Source: an uncultured Nonlabens sp.
Lineage (GTDB): Bacteria; Bacteroidota; Bacteroidia; Flavobacteriales; Flavobacteriaceae
Reading direction: 5' to 3'
NCBI GenBank assembly: GCA_947491755.1
Contig: CANLKV010000003.1
Location: forward strand, 1 to 64,000
DNA: 64,000 bases
The position numbers and the translations under genes were made by a program. Every line of letters begins with the position of its first letter. Within the stretch, counting starts at the first letter, position 1. A model generated the notes under the pieces. The model had not been told where the DNA came from and did no database searches. It saw only the letters and a program-made list of their open reading frames with translations. Positions 44,501 to 51,682 of the stretch are shown here, in pieces.

Positions 44501-44924
44501 AGCGGTTCACGAGCAGAAAGATCCTTTATTGATTTATAAATTTGAAGCCTTTGAACTATTTAAAGAAATGATTGATAAGGTCAATAAAGAAGTTATTGGG
44601 TTTATGTTCAAAGGAGATCTACCGACACAAGATACAAATGCCATACAAGAGGCCCGTCAACGTAAAATAGAAAATACGACCACTACAAAAGACGAGGTTC
44701 TCAATAGCGATGAGCAAGCTGCTCAAAATAGAGCGGCCGGTGCAGGCGCAAGCCAGCAGCAGCGACAACCAGTCACAGAAACCATCACAAGAGATCAACC
44801 TAAAATAGGTCGTAATGATCAGGTCACTATCAAAAATGTGATGACAGGTGAGTCAAAAGAGTGCAAGTACAAGCAGGCTATTCCATTGATCAATAAAGGG
44901 GAATGGGTGCTGGAGAAATACTAG
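41508..44924 (+). CDS. secA: Preprotein translocase ATPase SecA
   Basis: Motor of the Sec export pathway. Walker A-like [14 protein letters not shown], DEAD-type [15 protein letters not shown], and nucleotide-binding domain 2 with [25 protein letters not shown] (shown in parts: [20 protein letters not shown]). Length 1138 is well above E. coli (901). The extra residues lie mainly N-terminal (a helical stretch near 35-110) and between about 330 and 520. The C-terminal SEC-C zinc motif is absent, ending instead in a Gln-rich linker and a short conserved tail with [11 protein letters not shown]. A two-mismatch palindrome copy at 41675-41690 encodes AAAKA in the N-terminal insert. Confidence 0.97.
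   Translation: [1138 protein letters not shown]
41675..41690. repeat. Dispersed palindrome copy 10 (two mismatches)
   Basis: CGCTGCCGCGAAAGCG inside secA; reads AAAKA in the frame that elsewhere gives AFAKA. May be a decayed or selected-away copy. Confidence 0.6.
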
Positions 44925-44927
44925 TAC

Positions 44928-44942
44928 CGCTTTCGCGAAAGC
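44928..44942. repeat. Dispersed palindrome copy 11 (14-base core exact)
   Basis: CGCTTTCGCGAAAGC three bases after the secA stop codon and ten before the secA terminator stem. Confidence 0.93.
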
Positions 44943-44952
44943 ATAACTAATC

Positions 44953-44983
44953 AAAGCCTGAATGTAATGTTCAGGCTTTTTTT
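44953..44983 (+). terminator. Rho-independent terminator after secA
   Basis: AAAGCCTGAA/TTCAGGCTTT arms with a seven-base loop followed by T7. Confidence 0.9.
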
Positions 44984-44997
44984 ATAAATATATCACC

Positions 44998-45721
44998 ATG
45001 TCCAAAAGTTCATTTTCTGCATTGCCGTTTTTTTTAAAATTCAAGCTGCAAACAGTATCAAGATAAAATATTAGATAAGGATTCTTAAAATTCGGAAATA
45101 ACGCTTGTCAATTATAAAAGTGATTTTGCTCGCCTAAAATTATTAGAAAATGAAGCTTTAATATTGGATTTCAACTAATTATTGTATTCCGATAAAAAAT
45201 CTGAAGTTTGCTTTTAGCAACTTTCCAATAAAGAATTGAAGATCGTTAGAAAAATAATAGAGGAAGCTAAAAAAACGGTGATTTAAAACACATATGGCAT
45301 TATAGTTCTTCTAATTCGTCCACGACCCCATTTAATCAATACGTTCCTTATTTGAATGAGCTAAATCAAAGTTTTGTTTTAATCCAATCCTTTTGCTATG
45401 ATCAATAGTCATATGAAGCGGACAAAAATTCAGGAGAGGAATATATTAATTATTCGGTCGGACACATCACCTTTAGTCACATCGACTCCTGCTATTTTAG
45501 ATTGACAATTAATGTTAGAATAGCAAAAATTATCATGATCAAGCCTTAAGCATGATATTATTCAATATGATATTGAAATGTTTCTTCATCAAAAGTAGTT
45601 ATAACAACTTAATCAATTATAAGCTTTGAAACCACATAACTTAGCAGAATTTGCCTAGAAACAGAAAGGCTATATTGAAAGACTACCTAGTATTCAAGAT
45701 TTTAAACAAAAAGTTATCTGA
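44998..45721 (+). pseudogene. Decayed lipoprotein gene
   Basis: No open frame survives, but protein-like sequence runs through it in pieces. An ATG at 44998 opens a hydrophobic signal-like start that loses frame in the run of T near 45030. Then come a lipobox-like SSCKQYQDKILDKDS with a stop, EITLVNYKSDFARLKLLEN, LLYSDKKSEVCF, stop, QLSNKELKIVRKIIEEAKK (to about 45285). After a frameshift: WHYSSSNSSTTPFNQYVPYL, SFVLIQSFCYDQ, stop, SYEADKNSGEEYINYSVGH (to about 45540). After another shift: LKHDIIQYDIEMFLHQK, then KPHNLAEFA, stop, KQKGYIERLPSIQDFKQK and a final stop at 45721. At least two frameshifts and about eight stops. The family is unknown to me. It converges on the next gene. Confidence 0.72.
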
Positions 45722-45738
45722 CTTTATTTTCTCTCAAT

Positions 45739-46188
45739 TCACATGTGTGTATTAGGATAGACTTTTCTGAGAATGAAGTGATCGCTATCTAACTGCTGAA
45801 TAAAAATAAAGTTGTATAAATTTTCATTGATGCTTCTCAACTTTGATATTAAATCAGTCCTGCTATCAATAAAATTTAGCTTTTGAATTTCAGATATATT
45901 TTTCGTTTCAGTGAAATTTCTGCTATGCTCGTCAGTATAGCGAAATGAATAACTATCATAATCCTTATATTTTTTATCATCACCATCAATAGTCATTGCT
46001 CTTCGATATCTAATAACAGTTCTACTTGTATCTATCAATACGTAACCAGAATACGAATTTGATTTAGTTGCTCTTTGAGTTTTAATCAGCGTATCATTTG
46101 AATCAATCAGGAAATAAATTGTACGTTCTTTCTGGCAATGACTTATAAAGACAGAAAAATAGAAGAACATATAAATCAATATTTTCAT
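45739..46188 (-). CDS. Small secreted protein of unknown function
   Basis: 149 residues; a signal peptide covers about residues 1-19 (MKILIYMFFYFSVFISHC); the Cys there is not in a good lipobox. The mature part is rich in Asp, Ser, Arg and aromatic residues with short beta-like segments (GYVLIDTSRTVIRYRRA) and no family that I recognise. It lies 70 bases downstream of the next secreted-protein gene in the same direction and may be part of that operon. AT-rich with codon use unlike the housekeeping genes around, suggesting acquisition. Confidence 0.65.
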   Translation of the reverse strand: MKILIYMFFYFSVFISHCQKERTIYFLIDSNDTLIKTQRATKSNSYSGYVLIDTSRTVIRYRRAMTIDGDDKKYKDYDSYSFRYTDEHSRNFTETKNISEIQKLNFIDSRTDLISKLRSINENLYNFIFIQQLDSDHFILRKVYPNTHM

Positions 46189-46258
46189 AACAAAAATGGT
46201 CTATAGTGAAAAATTTATTAACAGGAAACTATGGCTGGCTAACTCCTGACCTTTTAAT

Positions 46259-46777
46259 TTAGTACACGAAAAACCATGCAGAATCTTTTGCTTTAACGAG
46301 CAAGCTAAATGAAAGTATCTTATTATGATCATTGTTGAGTAAAAAGTATTGTAGAATTTCATTTTTATCTTCGTTTAGCAATACGAAAACATTTTTTTCA
46401 AAATTTTTATTAATGTCAATACAAAGTTTGCTCAAGTGTTTAGATTTTGAATAAGGTAAGATTACCGGTTTTTCAATTTTGCGGATAGAATAATCTGGAA
46501 TAATCCAAGTGCCCTTACTACCTTTTCCATTGCGCGCTTCAATCAGTATGTTTTTGGCAGTTTCAAAACGCTTATCTAGAGGCAACAAATTTCTACCTGA
46601 ACTTTCTAATTCAATATAAGATTCAACTACTTTTTTAGCGTCAAGTTTAGTATCAAATTGATCAACTACAAACCTAGAGACGATATTATTTTCGGGAAGC
46701 TGCTGAGAAACACAAATGTTACATAAAAATATAATCGCCAATCCACTTAAGATTATTACAGTTCCTTTTTTGTACAT
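46259..46777 (-). CDS. Secreted protein of unknown function, partner of the papain-like lipoprotein
   Basis: 172 residues; signal peptide about 1-24 (IILSGLAIIFLCNICVSQQ). Mature part is basic and mixed alpha/beta: helical DAKKVVESYIELESSGRN, then beta segments (TWIIPDYSIRKIEKPVILPY and ILSFSLLVKAKDSAWFFVY at the very end). No family recognised. Its start lies only nine bases after the stop of the lipoprotein gene upstream, so both are made from one message; an inhibitor/immunity or co-secreted role is possible but purely contextual. Confidence 0.7.
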   Translation of the reverse strand: MYKKGTVIILSGLAIIFLCNICVSQQLPENNIVSRFVVDQFDTKLDAKKVVESYIELESSGRNLLPLDKRFETAKNILIEARNGKGSKGTWIIPDYSIRKIEKPVILPYSKSKHLSKLCIDINKNFEKNVFVLLNEDKNEILQYFLLNNDHNKILSFSLLVKAKDSAWFFVY

Positions 46778-46786
46778 TATTTAAAT

Positions 46787-47974
46787 TTAATTACAGTTAC
46801 CACTTTTGGACGGAGAAGTACCTGATGTCTTATTAATCGTAGTTACACCATTTGAATTCATTGCTCTTATTTCTTGACCTAAAACGCCTGGACTTCGACC
46901 ACTAAATGAAAAGTAATTTACTGTTGTTGACGGCAGGTTTAATCCTGCTAAATTTGCCGCATTTATTGCAAAGTCAGCGCAAGCAAATTCATTGACATCA
47001 TATTCTTCTGGGGCATTTTTGGAATAATTGGTAATTAGTGTTAATTGACCGCTAGTAATATTTCTTGAAGCACTCACATGATAAAGATAATTATCATTAC
47101 TCCTTATTTCGGAGTTGTAAGATACTCCAACTCCTACCATTGCACTATTCGAGCCTGATTCTGGATAAAAACCAAAATTTCTGATAATACCATTTTGTTC
47201 AATTCCAATAAATGCATGACCAACAGAATTCGGTCCCACAACCTCGCTAGAATTTTCCCTTGGTTGTTGAACATAGATCGTGAATTTAGCTGGTACAGAT
47301 AAATCAAAACATTTTAATGCCTCTACTATATCTATTGCCGTGGTATTCTGTAAATCAATAATAAAGACATCTTCCTCCGGATTTTCCCCACCACTATTAC
47401 TTCCTCCATCTTCGCTATCACTCTCTTCATCTTGACCATTACCACCTGACCCATTGGCACAAAAAGAATATAAATATTCCCATTCTTCTTCACCATTCTC
47501 ATAAGTTGTTACATTATACACATCACGTCTATCACAATCATCTGCGGTACCATCTCCATCACTTTCATTTTTAGCGGCCAAGCTATTCACATCACGGATA
47601 TCTAAATCTCCACGATATATATATATAAAGTTATCATTGTGATCAAATTTAACATGTGGGTGTATAGCATTATTAAAAGAGTTGATTGAAACATCATCCA
47701 TCAGCAATTTTATTCTGTTTAAACTATTAACCGAGTTTGAACCTCTTTTAAACGCTAGATACTCTAAACTAGTGTCTTCAATTTTAGAATAATAGGTAGA
47801 GTCTGTTATATAAATATTATTCGAGTTGAATTTAGAGACTAGATCATACTCATTATGGTTTTCAAGAAATTCGTTAATTTCCATTTTGGCAAGATCTTGC
47901 TGTGTCACTAAATCATCAGTGCTCTCGCAAGAAAACATTAAGATAGTGAGAAGTAATAGTACTATACGTTTCAT
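46787..47974 (-). CDS. Lipoprotein with C-terminal papain-like (permuted NlpC/P60-type) candidate domain
   Basis: Lipoprotein signal MKRIVLLLLTILMFSC with the lipidated Cys at 16. Residues 17-165 are unassigned; 168-203 form a Gly/Ser/Asp/Glu linker. The C-terminal domain (about 204-395) has the layout of permuted papain-like domains: a beta strand with VGHAFIGIEQNG (His253) preceding a helix-initial Cys in NEFACADFAINAANLAG (Cys332), then GRSPGVLGQEIR. I have seen this kind of domain at the ends of Bacteroidota Rhs-like and secreted proteins, but cannot name a Pfam family. Activity could be amidase/peptidase or lipid-directed. It opens a leftward operon in an AT-rich region bordered by the hairpin array. 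Confidence 0.7.
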   Translation of the reverse strand: MKRIVLLLLTILMFSCESTDDLVTQQDLAKMEINEFLENHNEYDLVSKFNSNNIYITDSTYYSKIEDTSLEYLAFKRGSNSVNSLNRIKLLMDDVSINSFNNAIHPHVKFDHNDNFIYIYRGDLDIRDVNSLAAKNESDGDGTADDCDRRDVYNVTTYENGEEEWEYLYSFCANGSGGNGQDEESDSEDGGSNSGGENPEEDVFIIDLQNTTAIDIVEALKCFDLSVPAKFTIYVQQPRENSSEVVGPNSVGHAFIGIEQNGIIRNFGFYPESGSNSAMVGVGVSYNSEIRSNDNYLYHVSASRNITSGQLTLITNYSKNAPEEYDVNEFACADFAINAANLAGLNLPSTTVNYFSFSGRSPGVLGQEIRAMNSNGVTTINKTSGTSPSKSGNCN

Positions 47975-48083
47975 ATTAATTTTTTAATATCAACTTTAAA
48001 GATAGATGATAAAGTTTCAATATTTAAAAAAACACATAGCTTAATAACAATTTCATAAAATTCAAAACATAATTTTTGAGCAT

Positions 48084-48905
48084 GCCACAACAGTATTAAC
48101 AGCTCACTACATCCTCAACCTATCCGAAATTGCCTCGCTACCGCGATGCAATCCCACCTTTCCTTAAAAGGAAAGGAATTAATCCTAGAGCTATAAAAAG
48201 TGGTTTCTGGAAAAAAAAGATTTTTTCATTCAAAAATGAAAAGTCCTCGCCTTGCCAAGGCGAGGACCGCTAGAAAACTCGTTTTCTAGCAGGAGTGGTT
48301 CGAGCTCTTTAAAAGCTGATTGCTTGCAACAACAGTATTACCAACTCACAATATCATTAACCTATCCGAGATGACCTCGCTACCGCAACGCAATCCCACC
48401 TTTCATTAAAAGGAAAGGAATTAATTCTAGAGATATAAAGAGTAGTTTCTGGAAAGAAAAGATTTTTTCATTCAAAAATGAAAACTCCTCGCCTTGGCAA
48501 GGCGAGGACAGCGAGAAAACCCGTTTTCTAGCAGGAGTGGTTCGAGCTCCTTTAAAGCTAAATGCTTACAACAACGGTATTAACAGCTCACAATATCCTC
48601 AACCTATACGAGATGACCTCGCTACCGCAACGCAATCCCACCTTTCCTTAAATAGGAAAGGAATTAATTCTAGAGCTATAAAAAATGGTTTCTAGAAAGA
48701 AAACAATTTTTCATTCAAAAGTGAAAAGTCCTCGCCTTGGCAAGGCGAGGACCGCTAGAAAACTCGTTTTCTAGCAGGAGTGGTTCAAGCTCCTTTAAAG
48801 TTAAATGCTTGCCACAACAGTATTAACAGCTCATAACATCCTCAACCTATCCGGAATTGCCTCGCTACCGCGATGCAATCCCACCTTTTCAAAAATAGGC
48901 AAGGA
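48084..48905. repeat. Tandem array of 3.4 copies of a 242-base hairpin-rich unit
   Basis: Units start at 48084, 48326, 48568 and 48811 (periods 242, 242, 243); the fourth breaks off near 48905. The stretch 47975-49012 holds nothing else I can assign. Each complete unit carries, in fixed order, inverted repeats (coordinates for unit 1): CCTTTCCTT-AA-AAGGAAAGG (48157-48176), TTTTCATT-CAAA-AATGAAAA (48223-48242), GTCCTCGCCTTG-N-CAAGGCGAGGAC (48243-48267), GCTAGAAAAC-TC-GTTTTCTAGC (48269-48290), and AGGAG/CTCNT around GGTTCGAG (48291-48309). No open reading frame is shared between units. The array separates the leftward lipoprotein operon from a rightward small membrane gene. It is not a CRISPR. 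Confidence 0.93.
48243..48267. repeat. Main hairpin of array unit 1
   Basis: Twelve-base perfect arms around a single central base; equivalent sites at about 48486-48509 (unit 2, outer pair lost) and 48728-48752 (unit 3). The central base is C in unit 1 and G in units 2 and 3, as if the palindrome had been inverted. Confidence 0.9.
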
Positions 48906-49012
48906 GTCAAACAACAATGAAATAAAATCTATTTATGAAAAATGCAAATTGCCCTAAAAATTAGTATTCAAAACAATAGCCATACCTTTATATTAGCTTA
49001 AAAACTAAATCT

Positions 49013-49297
49013 ATGGCATCGCTCAAAGTCCAGAAATCGATTCTCATTATCAATCTAATTGCATTGGTATATTTTGTATTTCTCGTTTCAGCGTCCATAT
49101 CCAATTGGGACTGGCAAGCCTTACAGGTTATTGGAGAGTTCATAACGATTCCCTTCATTCTGTTGGCTTTTTGTTCTTTTATTTATGCCGTGGTTGTTTT
49201 TTTCAAAAAGCCCGTTCCTCGATTTACAGCTCCCATCTTTATTCTATCGGCCTTGTCCATTTTAATAGTGGTTGTAGCCACAATCAATCAACTATGA
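49013..49297 (+). CDS. Small three-helix membrane protein, unknown
   Basis: 94 residues with hydrophobic helices at about 10-30, 38-62 and 70-90 and short basic loops (KKPVPR). No family recognised. It begins 108 bases after the hairpin array; TACCTTTA at 48983-48990 (seven of eight positions of the -7 consensus) could be its promoter. Confidence 0.6.
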   Translation: MASLKVQKSILIINLIALVYFVFLVSASISNWDWQALQVIGEFITIPFILLAFCSFIYAVVVFFKKPVPRFTAPIFILSALSILIVVVATINQL

Positions 49298-49382
49298 CTA
49301 CAGGAATGGATTTCTAAAGTTTTCCTAGTTAACATTATTCTAGCGTAATAGCTTACCTCATTACAGTATATTAAATGAAAAA

Positions 49383-49727
49383 ATGAGCGATAAAAGCAAG
49401 GACGAGATTTATGACAAATTTTATGAGCTAGTGAATATGACACCTAGCGAGCTGGACGACTGGCTAGATACCGATAAGTCAAAAAGCGTTGGCCAGGATA
49501 GTGGTGACGGTGAGTCCAAGGGGCATAAATCTGGGAGAAAAATTGTAAAAATCAAAAACAAGAAAAAAGATGAGCTGACCGATACAAACTACGACCACAT
49601 GAATAAGGTTATAGGCTACATCAACCGGCACAAGGCTCAAAAGCCTGACAGCGACATCAAGGAGTCAGACTGGCGCTACAGTCTTAAAAATTGGGGTCAC
49701 GATCCTTGTAAGGATATGGATTGTTAG
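49383..49727 (+). CDS. DUF3140 family protein
   Basis: 114 hydrophilic residues. The conserved pattern of DUF3140 is visible from memory: MTPSELDDWLDT, ESKGHKSGRKIVKI, HMNKVIGYINRHKAQKP and WRYSLKNWGHDP. The family is small, scattered among bacteria and fungi and of unknown function (sometimes described as DNA-binding). It is followed by meaB after 48 bases and may be transcribed with it. Confidence 0.78.
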   Translation: MSDKSKDEIYDKFYELVNMTPSELDDWLDTDKSKSVGQDSGDGESKGHKSGRKIVKIKNKKKDELTDTNYDHMNKVIGYINRHKAQKPDSDIKESDWRYSLKNWGHDPCKDMDC

Positions 49728-49775
49728 ACCAAACTTCCCAATAGTTTTGCGATCTTTAGGGCAAAGTAATTTGTA

Positions 49776-50783
49776 TTGAGCACTCACATCAATCCTAATC
49801 TCAACCGCAGGCGTCGGCAATTGACAGTTGATGACCTTTTTAACTCGTTACGACAAGGTGATATCAGTGCCTTGAGTCAGGCAATTACTTTGATAGAAAG
49901 TACTAATCGTGAGGATACCGCTTTCGCGAAAGCGATATTATCAAAAGCCCTACCCTATTCTGGTAATTCTTTCCGTCTAGGGATCACAGGCGTTCCTGGC
50001 GTGGGGAAATCTACATTTATAGAAGCCCTAGGCATCCATCTTATAAAAGACCAGCGCAAGGTAGCCGTGCTAGCTATTGACCCGTCCAGCAGCATTTCAA
50101 GAGGCAGTATTCTAGGAGATAAAACAAGAATGGAAGAGTTAGTTAAAAGTGATCGCGCATTTATTAGACCCAGTCCTGCAGGAACAACACTAGGCGGTGT
50201 GGCGCGCAAGACGAGAGAGGCCATTATTTTGTGTGAGGCAGCAGGATATGATTTTATTGTGGTTGAAACGGTGGGTGTAGGACAAAGTGAAACCGCTGTT
50301 CACAGCATGACAGACTTTTTTCTACTATTAAAACTTGCTGGTGCAGGCGATAATTTGCAAGGCATCAAGCGAGGTATCATGGAAATGGCAGACATGATCG
50401 TGATCAACAAAGCCGATGGCGATAATAAAAGGGCCGCCCAGCAAGCGGTGCGCGAGTTTAAAAATGCCTTGCACGTAATGCCCGCAAAAACCCATGGCTG
50501 GACAACTCTAGTTACTACTGCTAGTGGGCTAGAACAACAGGGTATTACGGAGGTTTTAAATTGTATTACCGATTTTAAAAACCACTCCTATGCTAACGAT
50601 AGTTTTAAAAGAAAACGCGACCATCAAGAAATCTACTGGCTACATCAAACTATTGAGGATCATTTAAAGTCTCGTTTTTATAATCAACCAGACATTCAGC
50701 AGCGCTTAACATCAATTGAGAAGCAACTGTTAGCAAAACAAATTACAGCTTTTGAAGCGGCTGATCTTTTGTTAGGTCTTTAA
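49776..50783 (+). CDS. meaB: Methylmalonyl-CoA mutase-associated GTPase MeaB
   Basis: G3E-family GTPase that loads and protects adenosylcobalamin in methylmalonyl-CoA mutase (formerly ArgK). P-loop GVPGVGKST, the MeaB-specific AIDPSSSISRGSILGDKTRM, switch VETVGVGQSE and NKAD guanine motif are present. The start is probably TTG at 49776 (MSTHINPN). The palindrome at 49919-49934 encodes AFAKA just before the P-loop. The mutase itself is not in the window; the adenosyltransferase at 40425 is its likely cofactor supplier. Confidence 0.94.
   Translation: MSTHINPNLNRRRRQLTVDDLFNSLRQGDISALSQAITLIESTNREDTAFAKAILSKALPYSGNSFRLGITGVPGVGKSTFIEALGIHLIKDQRKVAVLAIDPSSSISRGSILGDKTRMEELVKSDRAFIRPSPAGTTLGGVARKTREAIILCEAAGYDFIVVETVGVGQSETAVHSMTDFFLLLKLAGAGDNLQGIKRGIMEMADMIVINKADGDNKRAAQQAVREFKNALHVMPAKTHGWTTLVTTASGLEQQGITEVLNCITDFKNHSYANDSFKRKRDHQEIYWLHQTIEDHLKSRFYNQPDIQQRLTSIEKQLLAKQITAFEAADLLLGL
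49919..49934. repeat. Dispersed palindrome copy 12 (exact)
   Basis: CGCTTTCGCGAAAGCG inside meaB, read as AFAKA. Confidence 0.95.
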
Positions 50784-50803
50784 CCAACATTACTCGGATC
50801 TAT

Positions 50804-51670
50804 ATGCGATGGTATCATCTCTTAATTTTTATTCCAATTTTTGGGTTCTCGCAGACGTCTTACCAGGTTATTGATACGGTAAATAATAAAGGGATACCAT
50901 TTGTAAATATTTGGATAAAAAACTCTCAAAAAGGAACCACCGCAGATGAAACTGGCAAATTTCAGCTGGATTTTGAGACAACGGACACGTTAGTATTTAG
51001 CGCTGTAGGCCATAAAAGCAAAACTGTTGATGGAAAGTCTATTTCTCAAAATATTCTTATGCATCGCAATATAGAACAGCTGAAGGCAGTCGTGATCAGG
51101 AATCCAAAGAGTAAAAAGGAACAAAGTTTTGGCACTTTTCATAAGTCTGATTACCGCAATGGTATCACTTGCACCACCCAACCGTGGATGGTCGGTTCTA
51201 TGGTGTCCTACCGAGACGATTTCAAGACAACTCCGTATATTAAAGAAATCCGATTCTCAACTAGAACTAAAGTAAAGGAGGCAAAGTTTGCATTACGTAT
51301 ATACCGTATGGCAGATTCGCTTTTTGAGAATCCTATACATCAAGAGCCCATTTATGGTTATGCAAAACGAGGTAAGAAGATATCTTCCATTGATTTAGAA
51401 AACAAAAACATCCTATTTCCTGAAGAAGGATTAGCTTTTATTGTTGAGTTTTTACTTATCGATGCAAATCGCCGCCAACAAAAGATTTCAATCGTAAATC
51501 GTAAAAAAACAAAGCAATGGTCTACTTATTTTGATCCGGTCTTTTCCTTAAGAGCTGACAAACAATTGAGTACTGCAGGAATACTTTACTCTCAAGGTCA
51601 CTGGTATAAACCTGCTACGTTTGTCTTTAAAAATAGTGAACTCGCTATACAATTGGTAATGACAGACTAA
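50804..51670 (+). CDS. Secreted protein with CarboxypepD_reg-like domain
   Basis: Signal peptide (MRWYHLLIFIPIFGFSQ) followed by a carboxypeptidase-like regulatory beta-sandwich (about 20-95: GIPFVNIWIKNSQKGTTADE, FSAVGHKSKTV). The remaining 190 residues are beta-rich, with no barrel or plug, and unassigned. Such proteins are common in Bacteroidota envelopes. It starts 20 bases after meaB. Confidence 0.8.
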   Translation: MRWYHLLIFIPIFGFSQTSYQVIDTVNNKGIPFVNIWIKNSQKGTTADETGKFQLDFETTDTLVFSAVGHKSKTVDGKSISQNILMHRNIEQLKAVVIRNPKSKKEQSFGTFHKSDYRNGITCTTQPWMVGSMVSYRDDFKTTPYIKEIRFSTRTKVKEAKFALRIYRMADSLFENPIHQEPIYGYAKRGKKISSIDLENKNILFPEEGLAFIVEFLLIDANRRQQKISIVNRKKTKQWSTYFDPVFSLRADKQLSTAGILYSQGHWYKPATFVFKNSELAIQLVMTD

Positions 51671-51682
51671 GACGCTGGCTTG

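Noticed and set aside
48291..48309. tRNA gene or tRNA fragment (GGTTCGAG)
   Set aside because: No acceptor, D or anticodon arm can be folded around it; only the T-loop word is similar.
48084..48905. CRISPR array
   Set aside because: Units are 242 bases long, repeated end to end without spacers, and no cas genes are present.
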